From Cytophaga sp. FL35 (GTDB lineage: Bacteria; Bacteroidota; Bacteroidia; Flavobacteriales; Flavobacteriaceae), in contig NZ_JACSOH010000001.1 in the NCBI RefSeq assembly GCF_014349235.1, positions 248,001 through 312,000 on the forward strand: a stretch of DNA of 64,000 bases, given 5' to 3'. The notes below the pieces were generated by a model, which saw nothing but the letters and a program-made list of their open reading frames with translations, had not been told where the DNA came from and did no database searches. How positions within the stretch are numbered: position 1 is the first letter of the stretch; each line of letters begins with the position of its first letter. Shown one piece after another: positions 46,217-53,798 of this stretch. The position numbers were made by a program, and so were the translations under genes.

Positions 46217-47509
46217 CTATTCTAATTTTGCGTTCTCTTTTTTGATTCGTTCGCGTTGTTTTTTGTTCAAACCATGGGAATAATGAAATTCAGGCCCATG
46301 TTGGTAGTAATGGCCTTTCATATCAGGATCATCGATATCTTGGCTCAAATCACAATCAAAACGCACTAAAATACTATGATTCTTTGACCAATTGTTACCT
46401 GCATTGGTAAAATGGGAGATTCCCCAAGTGATTCCCCTACCATTATCGGTATCCGTAAAGGCGTCCGGAACAAAAGGTCCGGCCGCAACCGGCAATAATT
46501 CGGTAATGGAAGCAATTTCAAAATTAACCCAGTCCTTTGCGTATTGTATGGTATTGTGTTCTTGCCCATCACGCTGAACAATAGCTGCCACCCCTTTCTT
46601 ATAAGGAAACAACGTTGTCTCATGACCTGAGTTGATTACAGGATTTAAGGGATGTTTCACAAAAGGCCCTAGGGGATTCTTGGCAATAGCCAAACCCTGC
46701 ATACGTATTTTGGAAGGCCTTAATTCAGCACGATTATCAAAATCACTTTTGTAGTACAAGTAAATTTTTCCATCATGTACCAGAGGATAGGGGTCATGAA
46801 TGGAATTTTGGTCCCATGAACCTTCCGGTCCATTGGGAATCACGATTTCTCCCGTATGTGTCCACGGGCCATCCGGAGAATCGGCATAGGCAACGGAAAC
46901 CGGACAATAATCGCCCCGCAAACCACTGACTTCCATAAAGGCTTGAAAATATAGGTAATACTTCCCCTTCCATTTTAAAATATCAGTGGTGGTTACCGAA
47001 CGCCAACCCGGTTGGGGTTTTGGAGGCCTTGGAACCGCAATGCCCTGTTCTTCCCAAGTAAGACCGTCCTCGGAAGTAGCGTACCAAATATCGGATAAAT
47101 CCCAATCCGCAGAAGGAACGGTATCATTAGCTTCTTTTGCTCTTAACATTCCCACAGGCTTTACCGGGGTTTTACGGCCGGTATACCACATATAATACTT
47201 GCCATTTTCATATATAACCTTTGAAGGATCCCTTCTGGTAACGGTACCGTCTCCATTATTATAATCGAAACCTATTAATTCTGTATACCTAAACTGGCTG
47301 TAAAGTTCGGACTGTTCCGGTCTAATAGCCTCATAGGCAGCATAATTACGGGTAACGGCCGCACTCAATGGCCTATTTGGCTTTTCTTTAGGAAGAACAA
47401 ATGGAAAATAATTAGTACCTAGGTGGTTCTCATGTGGTTGTGAATTAATTGGTATTAAGTCTGCGAAAAAGACTGTATAAAGAATTACTCTCCTAAAGTA
47501 GCTGTTCAT
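46217..47509 (-). CDS. GH117 alpha-1,3-(3,6-anhydro)-L-galactosidase
   Basis: 430 aa. Signal peptide (FRRVILYTVFFADLIPINSQ), no lipobox, unlike the other GH117. Blocks PLSAAVTRNY, F-D-Y-N-N-G-D-G-T-V ahead of RRD94, PGWRSVTTTDI, Y-C-P-V-S-V-A-Y-A-D-S-P-D-G-P-W, and S-G-H296-E-T. Candidate base Asp94 and acid His296 are present. It should cleave anhydro-L-galactose from neoagaro-oligosaccharides in the periplasm. First gene of the minus-strand operon ending in GH2, divergent from GH29 at 47737. Confidence 0.95.
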   Translation of the reverse strand: MNSYFRRVILYTVFFADLIPINSQPHENHLGTNYFPFVLPKEKPNRPLSAAVTRNYAAYEAIRPEQSELYSQFRYTELIGFDYNNGDGTVTRRDPSKVIYENGKYYMWYTGRKTPVKPVGMLRAKEANDTVPSADWDLSDIWYATSEDGLTWEEQGIAVPRPPKPQPGWRSVTTTDILKWKGKYYLYFQAFMEVSGLRGDYCPVSVAYADSPDGPWTHTGEIVIPNGPEGSWDQNSIHDPYPLVHDGKIYLYYKSDFDNRAELRPSKIRMQGLAIAKNPLGPFVKHPLNPVINSGHETTLFPYKKGVAAIVQRDGQEHNTIQYAKDWVNFEIASITELLPVAAGPFVPDAFTDTDNGRGITWGISHFTNAGNNWSKNHSILVRFDCDLSQDIDDPDMKGHYYQHGPEFHYSHGLNKKQRERIKKENAKLE

Positions 47510-47631
47510 ATGGTTGATTTAGATTCTCGCAGTTTAAGATATTCCTAAACAACAATTCTTGACTCACTGGTCATTTTATTTTTTTACGTACTACAATTAT
47601 AGCACATAGAAAAAGAGAAATTAATATGTCA

Positions 47632-47663
47632 TACCCATTTGTGGCAGTTATTGAAACATCTGT
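47632..47663 (+). promoter_or_regulatory. Predicted AraC/HTCS operator upstream of the second GH29
   Basis: TACCCATTTGT (47632-47642) and GAAACATCTGT (47653-47663) repeat with a 21-bp period. GAATTTAG, a weaker -7-like box, lies at the same 25-nt gap. GH29 starts 74 nt after the repeat. It lies in the 227-bp divergent region with the GH117 operon, which may also be influenced. Confidence 0.45.
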
Positions 47664-47736
47664 TACGATGTAAAAAAATCAAATGGTTGAATTTAGCTGA
47701 ATCGAGAAATGCACCTAATATTATACAACCAATAGA

Positions 47737-49317
47737 ATGATTTTAAGAAAACTCTCACGGCTTTCCCTAGTTCTGTCCTTAGTACTTGGAGCTAGTTCAT
47801 GCCAAACCAAAGCGGACAAAAAACAGTTAGCGGGGAATACTATAAAAGAAACTCCCGTATATGAACCCAATTGGGAATCTATAAAAGCAAACTATAAAGA
47901 CCCTGAATGGTTCAATGATCAAAAATTTGGGATTTTTATTCATTGGGGTGCCTATTCCGTGCCTTCATATGGTTCTGAATGGTATCCTAGACAAATGTAC
48001 ATGGACACTGCCACCTTCACCGCACAGTTAAAGCTGCAAAAAGAGGGTCCAAATGAAATTTATACCTATCACAAGGAAAAATGGGGAGACCAAAAAGACT
48101 TTGGATATAAAGACTTTATCCCTCTTTTTAAAGGGGAAAACTTTAATGCCAAGGAGTGGATAGATATTTTTAAAAAATCCGGTGCAAAATACGTTATCCC
48201 GGTAGCGGACCACCATGACGGCTTTGCCATGTACAAGTCCAACACTACCCGTTGGAATGCTGTGGAAATGGGCCCAAAGAAGGATATTTTGGGTGAACTG
48301 TTCAAAGAAGGACGGGTACAAGGTCTTATCATGGGTGCCTCATCACATTTTGCTTTTAACTGGTCATTTTATAATAAAAAAGATCATTTTGACACTACGG
48401 ATCCGCAATATGCCGATTTGTATTCCGCTAAAGGTAAAGACGTTACTGAACCCGTATCCGAAGCATTTAAGGAAAGATGGTGGAACCGTACGGTTGACCT
48501 GATCGACAATTACCAACCGGATATTCTTTGGTTCGATTTTTATTTAGATATACCCGATTATAAAGAGTATCGCCCCAAATTAGCTGCCTACTACTATAAC
48601 AAAGGAATTGAATGGGGAAAAGAAGTGGTCATCAACGACAAGAATTTTGACCATGAAGCCTTTCCGGAGGGAACGGTAATTTACGACCTTGAGAGGGGAA
48701 AACTTCCCGGAATACGAAAATTGCCTTGGCAGACCGATACCTCTATAGGAAAGAACTCTTGGGGATATGTAACCAATTGGAAATCTAAAAACACAAATGA
48801 GCTCATTGATGATTTGGTCGATATCGTTTCTAAAAATGGAAATCTTCTTTTGAACATTGGTCCTAGACCGGACGGGATTATTCCTGAGGACCAAGCAAAA
48901 ATACTTTTGGAAATAGGTGATTGGTTAAAGGTAAATGGGGATGCCATCTACGGTACGGAATACTGGAGTGTATTTGGAGAAGGACCTACCGAAGTAAAAA
49001 AAGGACATCACTCAGAAGGAGGAAACAAAGGATTTACCTCTGAGGATATCAGGTTTACAAAAAAAGGCAACAAGCTTTACGCCATATTCTTGGAATGGCC
49101 CGAAAATAATTCGGCACTCATTAAATCTTTGGCGGCCAAAACAGAATTGACCCAAGATTTAAATATTGAAAAAATAAGATTACTTGAAAGTGGAAACGAA
49201 TTACAGTTTTCACAAGATGAAAACGGCCTATTTATAAATGATTTTGGTCAAAAAGTAGGCGAGCATGCCCATTGTTTAGAAATTACAATGGACAATGAGA
49301 TTACAACAAATTTGTAG
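47737..49317 (+). CDS. GH29 alpha-L-fucosidase/alpha-L-galactosidase-like lipoprotein
   Basis: 526 aa. Lipoprotein signal (lipobox ASSC, Cys22). Canonical GH29 blocks: GIFIHWGAYSVPSYGSEWY, DHHDGFAMY, candidate nucleophile Asp267 in ILWFDFY, and the C-terminal NGNLLLNIGPRPDG plus GDAIYGT. It is closer to standard GH29 sequences than the first copy, which has MHHDNFA. Likely an exo-acting enzyme on alpha-L-galactose or L-fucose-like residues. It is a single-gene unit with its own promoter and a strong terminator. Confidence 0.93.
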   Translation: MILRKLSRLSLVLSLVLGASSCQTKADKKQLAGNTIKETPVYEPNWESIKANYKDPEWFNDQKFGIFIHWGAYSVPSYGSEWYPRQMYMDTATFTAQLKLQKEGPNEIYTYHKEKWGDQKDFGYKDFIPLFKGENFNAKEWIDIFKKSGAKYVIPVADHHDGFAMYKSNTTRWNAVEMGPKKDILGELFKEGRVQGLIMGASSHFAFNWSFYNKKDHFDTTDPQYADLYSAKGKDVTEPVSEAFKERWWNRTVDLIDNYQPDILWFDFYLDIPDYKEYRPKLAAYYYNKGIEWGKEVVINDKNFDHEAFPEGTVIYDLERGKLPGIRKLPWQTDTSIGKNSWGYVTNWKSKNTNELIDDLVDIVSKNGNLLLNIGPRPDGIIPEDQAKILLEIGDWLKVNGDAIYGTEYWSVFGEGPTEVKKGHHSEGGNKGFTSEDIRFTKKGNKLYAIFLEWPENNSALIKSLAAKTELTQDLNIEKIRLLESGNELQFSQDENGLFINDFGQKVGEHAHCLEITMDNEITTNL

Positions 49318-49340
49318 TAGTTAGTTTAGAGTTAGTTTTA

Positions 49341-49371
49341 AACGCACCCTTTTGTGGGGTGCGTTTTTTTT
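49341..49371 (+). terminator. Rho-independent terminator after GH29
   Basis: A perfect 9-bp stem AACGCACCC (49341-49349) and GGGTGCGTT (49357-49365) with a 7-nt loop is followed by a run of T. It separates GH29 from the convergent operon ending at 49410. TTAGTTTAGAGTTAGTTTT precedes the stem. Confidence 0.9.
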
Positions 49372-49409
49372 AATTAAATCCTTGGAGTAAGGTTTGATCT
49401 TTACTCAAT

Positions 49410-50936
49410 CTATTCCGTCCAAATGTCCATTACGAAAACACCGTCAATGATGGGGCCCACTTTCTTTACCAAATCTAAATGTGTTTTATGGAATAAGTAT
49501 TTTTCCCTCCCGTGGTCGTCGTTAAAGGTTAAAATAAAGGTGTGAGTGAATCCTTCGCTATGACCTTCCGTACTATCGTTCTCTCCCCATTCAATAGAAA
49601 CAATTTCAGGAATGGTTTTCTCTAAATCTAAAAAAGTCTGTACGGCCGCTTCTACCTGTTTTGGGGTAGCCTCTTCTTTATATTTTAAATTTACGATATG
49701 GCGCAATTGCTTACCCTCTCTATTAATTTTAGGCGCTACTTGATAACTTGCTACTTTATTAAGCTCAAAACTCATAGAGCCTGCCACCAATAAGGGATTG
49801 CCATTAATAGTTAAACTTCTTAAACCGTAATAAATAGGAAAGCCAGTCTCTAAATAATTCAAGGGCGTTAATGTACCTTCTGCATCTAATTTTACTAACT
49901 GAATACTAGCATCATCACGGGTACCTACTGCAAAAATTGCCCCATCTTCCGCCACTGAAACTACTTCAATACGTGTTTGTCCTTGTAATTTAGTGGTTTC
50001 ATCATCCTTTAAAACAAAATGCGGAAGTAAAGCGCCTTTTCTATTAACCTTAAATACGCTAACCCCATCACCATGATAGTAGAAATCAGGATTTTTGATA
50101 AATCCATTGCGTCCATAATATTTATGGTGTCTATGCCCTACTAGAACATAATGGTTATCACCAATGGTGGCCCCAGTTACTGGATAAGCGCCCGTTAGAA
50201 AGCGGTCTGTATTGTTGTCATGTACATTGTTTACATTTTTAAACGTGCCATCTTCATAAATTCTAAAACTGCTAACGCCATTATCCTGAAATCCGCTGGT
50301 GTAGAGATAGGTTTTCCCTTGTATTTTATGCACAAACATTCCAATAATTCCATCCGTGTGTAAGTCCTCAGTATCCTTCATTGATTGTATGTGGGCAAGG
50401 CTACCATCCTTATTAATTTTAAAACAGCTTAGACCTGGAGTTTCCTTCTCCAGTCCTCCTACGAATAAATACGACGCCCCCTTCATGTGGACCACTTGCA
50501 ACGTGATGCCAACAGCAAGATGTGTGTCTTCCGTATCTTCCACCATAGCGGCGCGTTCTAAAGAACCACTCTCCAAAATTTTAAAGGTTTCTATTACGTT
50601 ACCAAATTTGTTGGCTACAAAAAGAAAGTCGTTACCCCCAATATTGTCTGCTACCATACCTCTAGCCGGCCCTTTTTGCTTGTACAATTCGTGATTACTT
50701 ATAGGCGTGAGTACACCATCTGCATCAATTTGATACACATCTACATTACCAACACCACCGGCGTATACAAAATGCATCCCGTTCTTCTCATAGCTGGTAA
50801 TTGAGACTGTATTTTTCCCAGAAATATCTTTAAAATCCTTACGATACAACATAGGATTACTTAAATCTTGCGCCGTAATTATGTTGGACCCAAGGATTGT
50901 TATGGCAACTAAAAAAGTATTAATTAAAGTTCTCAT
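49410..50936 (-). CDS. Secreted beta-propeller protein fused to a Dabb domain
   Basis: 508 aa. Signal peptide (about 1-22, NIITAQ). Residues about 30-395 form propeller-like repeats (FVYAGGVGNVDVYQID, FLFVANKFGNVIETFKI, SYLFVGGLEKE) reminiscent of the PF10282 lactonase fold. Residues about 405-508 form a Dabb (stress-responsive A/B barrel) domain (LRHIVNLKYKEEAT, TFILTFNDDHGREKYLFH). Dabb domains are small dimeric barrels, some catalytic. I know no characterised protein with this fusion. Last gene of the HTCS-headed run, 7 bp after the GlcG-like gene. Confidence 0.7.
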   Translation of the reverse strand: MRTLINTFLVAITILGSNIITAQDLSNPMLYRKDFKDISGKNTVSITSYEKNGMHFVYAGGVGNVDVYQIDADGVLTPISNHELYKQKGPARGMVADNIGGNDFLFVANKFGNVIETFKILESGSLERAAMVEDTEDTHLAVGITLQVVHMKGASYLFVGGLEKETPGLSCFKINKDGSLAHIQSMKDTEDLHTDGIIGMFVHKIQGKTYLYTSGFQDNGVSSFRIYEDGTFKNVNNVHDNNTDRFLTGAYPVTGATIGDNHYVLVGHRHHKYYGRNGFIKNPDFYYHGDGVSVFKVNRKGALLPHFVLKDDETTKLQGQTRIEVVSVAEDGAIFAVGTRDDASIQLVKLDAEGTLTPLNYLETGFPIYYGLRSLTINGNPLLVAGSMSFELNKVASYQVAPKINREGKQLRHIVNLKYKEEATPKQVEAAVQTFLDLEKTIPEIVSIEWGENDSTEGHSEGFTHTFILTFNDDHGREKYLFHKTHLDLVKKVGPIIDGVFVMDIWTE

Positions 50937-50943
50937 TAGATTT

Positions 50944-51435
50944 CTAGTTTTTAGTTAAAAGGGCATCTGCACCAGCGTTTGCAATAATTCTATCTTCTTC
51001 TATAGTACCACCACTAACACCAATGGCGCCAATGATTTTACCTTCCTTATTTTTAATGGGTACACCTCCGGGAAAGGTAATAAGGCCATCATTACTAAGT
51101 TCAATGTTATAAATAATCCCTCCGGGCTGAGTTAATTCTCCCAACTTGCCTGTATCAGTATCAAAATAACGGGCTGTTTTGGCTTTTTTTATGGCGACAT
51201 CTATACTGCCTAAATAGGAATTATCCATTCTTACAAAACACTTTAGATTGGCTCCTGCATCCACCACTGCTATATTGACCGAAACATTCATTTCTTCTGC
51301 TTTTTTCTTGGCAGCTTGTAATGAATTTAAAGCCTGTTCTGTGCTAACATCATAGGGGTTTTGTGCTTGTGAATGAAGTGTAAATACAGCAAAAAGAAGT
51401 AAGGGAATAACATAAATGATCTTTGGAGGAAACAT
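50944..51435 (-). CDS. GlcG/HbpS-like secreted protein
   Basis: 163 aa from the ATG at 51435; the longer reading starts at TTG 51459 and adds an unlikely tail. Signal peptide (IIYVIPLLLFAVFTLHSQAQ). GlcG/HbpS (PF03928-like) features: ALNSLQAAKKKAEEM, VNIAVVDAGANLKCFVRMD, GGVPIKNKEGKIIGAIGVSGG. HbpS members bind heme or degradation products, others are of unknown function. It lies between the Crp-like regulator and the propeller-Dabb gene, so the three may form a module. Function here is not predictable. Confidence 0.85.
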   Translation of the reverse strand: MFPPKIIYVIPLLLFAVFTLHSQAQNPYDVSTEQALNSLQAAKKKAEEMNVSVNIAVVDAGANLKCFVRMDNSYLGSIDVAIKKAKTARYFDTDTGKLGELTQPGGIIYNIELSNDGLITFPGGVPIKNKEGKIIGAIGVSGGTIEEDRIIANAGADALLTKN

Positions 51436-51502
51436 GGTTTTAGGTTTATGAATTAACAATTACAAAAATTAAAAACCCTCCTCATAAATAAATAGAACTA
51501 GT

Positions 51503-52099
51503 TCAACACTGTTCCATTTTTTCAAATAACAATTGCTTTTTAATCTTGCACAGAAATTCATGGGTAATGCCCAAGTAACTAGCTATTTGCCTATCTGTTA
51601 CCTTTGATGCGATATTGGGATACGTTTCTATAAAATCTTTATAACGTTCTTTAGCGGTGAGGCAATGATTACGAATAAGCCTTCGCTGCCAGGCTACAAT
51701 GGCCTTTTGAAACATTAACCTAAATAGCTTTTCCGAGGCGGGTATAGTCTGATATAATCTCAATTTATCACTTTTACTAATGATCAGTATACAACTATCC
51801 TCTAAAGCCTGAATGTTCAATTGTGAGGGTACGGCGTTCATAAAACTATCAATATCCATCAACCACCAATCGTTAGTGGCAAAATACAAAGTGTTTTCGT
51901 TGCCCTTGGCATCATTTAAATAGGTCCTAAAGCACCCATTTACAACAAACCCCTCATAATCAAAAAGGGAACCTTGAGTCAACAGGAACTCATGTTTGGG
52001 TATGACCTTTGGTATAAAATAACTACGAAAAAGGGCGATTTCCTTTTGGGAAAGCACGCCGTACCGCTGAATATGTTCTATAAATAAGTCTTTATCCAC
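51503..52099 (-). CDS. Crp/Fnr-family transcriptional regulator
   Basis: 198 aa with a GTG start (52099); the codon just upstream in frame is a stop, so no ATG is available. A cyclic-nucleotide-binding-like beta-roll (about 20-130: EFLLTQGSLFDYEGFVVNGCFRTYL) is followed by a short HTH (about 150-195: SKVTDRQIASYLGITHEFLCKIKK). The cNMP phosphate-binding Arg-Ala signature is not obvious, so the ligand is unknown. Located in the minus-strand run after two sulfatases, 22 bp from the nearer. It could modulate the PUL in response to metabolic state. Confidence 0.85.
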   Translation of the reverse strand: MDKDLFIEHIQRYGVLSQKEIALFRSYFIPKVIPKHEFLLTQGSLFDYEGFVVNGCFRTYLNDAKGNENTLYFATNDWWLMDIDSFMNAVPSQLNIQALEDSCILIISKSDKLRLYQTIPASEKLFRLMFQKAIVAWQRRLIRNHCLTAKERYKDFIETYPNIASKVTDRQIASYLGITHEFLCKIKKQLLFEKMEQC

Positions 52100-52121
52100 T
52101 TATCCTTTTAAGTTATAACAA

Positions 52122-53798
52122 CTAATCATTCCAATGTTCATCAATTACTTTTTGAATATGCGGATACTTTTCATCCGTTTCATTCAAATCATCCCGTAAA
52201 CGTATCAATTCCTTTTTAAGGTCTGCGATTACGTCTGCATAGGCAGGGTCGTTGTAAGCATTGTTCATTTCTTTGGGGTCTTTTTTCAGATCGTAAAATT
52301 CCCAAGCTACCGGGGTGCTGTTAGTAAAATCATTCCCCCAATTATTTTTGTCCCAATCAGCGTTGGGATCCGTTGTATCCACATAGTATTTCCCATAAAA
52401 GAATATAAGTTTGTGGTCTTTGGTACGCACTCCAAAATGAGCGGGATTTTGATGCCTGTGGGCCAAATGCATCCAATAGCGGTAATAAGTAGATTGTTGC
52501 CATCCCTCCGGCTCTTCACCAGTTTCCAAAATGGTCTTGAAACTATTACCCTGCATGTAATCTGGCACATTTCCTCCGGCCATTTCAATGAGGGTCGGTG
52601 CAAAGTCAGTATTGTTGATGATGGCATCGGTACGGCTGCCTGCTTTTATTTTCTTTGGGTACCTCACAAAGAACGGCATGCGCATACTCTCATCATACAT
52701 CCATCTTTTATCAATATAATCATGCTCTCCCAACATAAAACCTTGATCACCCGTATAAACAATGATGGTGTCGTCCAAAAGGTCTTCTTCCTTTAAATAA
52801 TCGATTAATCTTTTAATATTGTCATCGACGCCCTTTACACAGCGAAGGTATTTCTTCAGATAATCTTGATATACTTGGCTAGCGTATTTTTTTTCTTCCT
52901 CATCCATAGTCCACTTTACGTATTCCTCTGGTCTAATACTGTCTGCTTCTCTGTAAGACCTATGTATTGTGCTATCCACATAAATATTCATGGCCTGGTT
53001 TCTAATGAGGTTCCTATGAGAAACCGATGACCCTATAATTCTCGTCAAACTATCGTTCTTACCCCTTGTAGCCACAGAACCATGGTTGCCCATTTCGTAC
53101 AAACTTTCCGGTTCGGGAATGAAAGTATCAGCCAAATAGTCTTCATACCTCGGTGCATTTTCAAAATCGTCATGTGGGGCTTTGTAATGGTGCATTAAAA
53201 AGAAGGGTTTGTTAGGGTCCCTTTCCTTTTTAAACCACTCCAGCGTTATATCCGTAATCTTGTCCGAGGAATGCCCTTGGGTCTGAACTACATTTTTGGG
53301 CCAAGGTTTCTCGCCGCGCTCGCGAAACTCAGGATCAAAATAACTCCCTTGACCCGGTAATACCTTATAATAATCAAAGGCCGCCGGTTCTTCCTTTAAA
53401 TGCCATTTACCAACAATAGCGGTTTGATAGCCCAGTTTTTTCATTTCTATGGGCAAATATTGCCGCGCCGCTTCAATTCGACCGTCAAGGTCAAGTACTC
53501 CGTTCAATTGTGAGTTTTGACCTGTGATAATTGCTGCCCGACTGGGCGTACATATAGAATTACTAACAAAACAATTTTCAAAAATCATCCCCTCATTGGC
53601 AATCATATCGAGATTGGGAGTTGGGTCAAGGCTGGCCAATCTACTACCATAAACCCCCAAACCTTGGGTGGTATGATCATCAGACATTATAAAAATGATG
53701 TTGGGTTGTTTTTCAGATGTATCATCTGCCTGTTTTTTAGAATTACAGGCACTCAACAAAAAGACGAACACTACAAAATATGTAAATTTTAATTTCAT
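52122..53798 (-). CDS. S1-family sulfatase lipoprotein
   Basis: 558 aa. Lipoprotein signal (lipobox LSAC, Cys18). FGly motif C83-T-P-S-R, metal site I-I-F-I-M-S-D-D-H-T, VGKWHLKEEP, YTGDQGFMLGEH and EFYDLKKDPKEMNNAY. It resembles the iduronate-2-sulfatase/choline-sulfatase-like branch by its M-S-D-D-H and G-D-Q-G-F blocks. Start overlaps the stop of the upstream sulfatase by 4 nt (ATGA), so the two are translationally coupled and lipid-anchored partners. Confidence 0.93.
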   Translation of the reverse strand: MKLKFTYFVVFVFLLSACNSKKQADDTSEKQPNIIFIMSDDHTTQGLGVYGSRLASLDPTPNLDMIANEGMIFENCFVSNSICTPSRAAIITGQNSQLNGVLDLDGRIEAARQYLPIEMKKLGYQTAIVGKWHLKEEPAAFDYYKVLPGQGSYFDPEFRERGEKPWPKNVVQTQGHSSDKITDITLEWFKKERDPNKPFFLMHHYKAPHDDFENAPRYEDYLADTFIPEPESLYEMGNHGSVATRGKNDSLTRIIGSSVSHRNLIRNQAMNIYVDSTIHRSYREADSIRPEEYVKWTMDEEEKKYASQVYQDYLKKYLRCVKGVDDNIKRLIDYLKEEDLLDDTIIVYTGDQGFMLGEHDYIDKRWMYDESMRMPFFVRYPKKIKAGSRTDAIINNTDFAPTLIEMAGGNVPDYMQGNSFKTILETGEEPEGWQQSTYYRYWMHLAHRHQNPAHFGVRTKDHKLIFFYGKYYVDTTDPNADWDKNNWGNDFTNSTPVAWEFYDLKKDPKEMNNAYNDPAYADVIADLKKELIRLRDDLNETDEKYPHIQKVIDEHWND

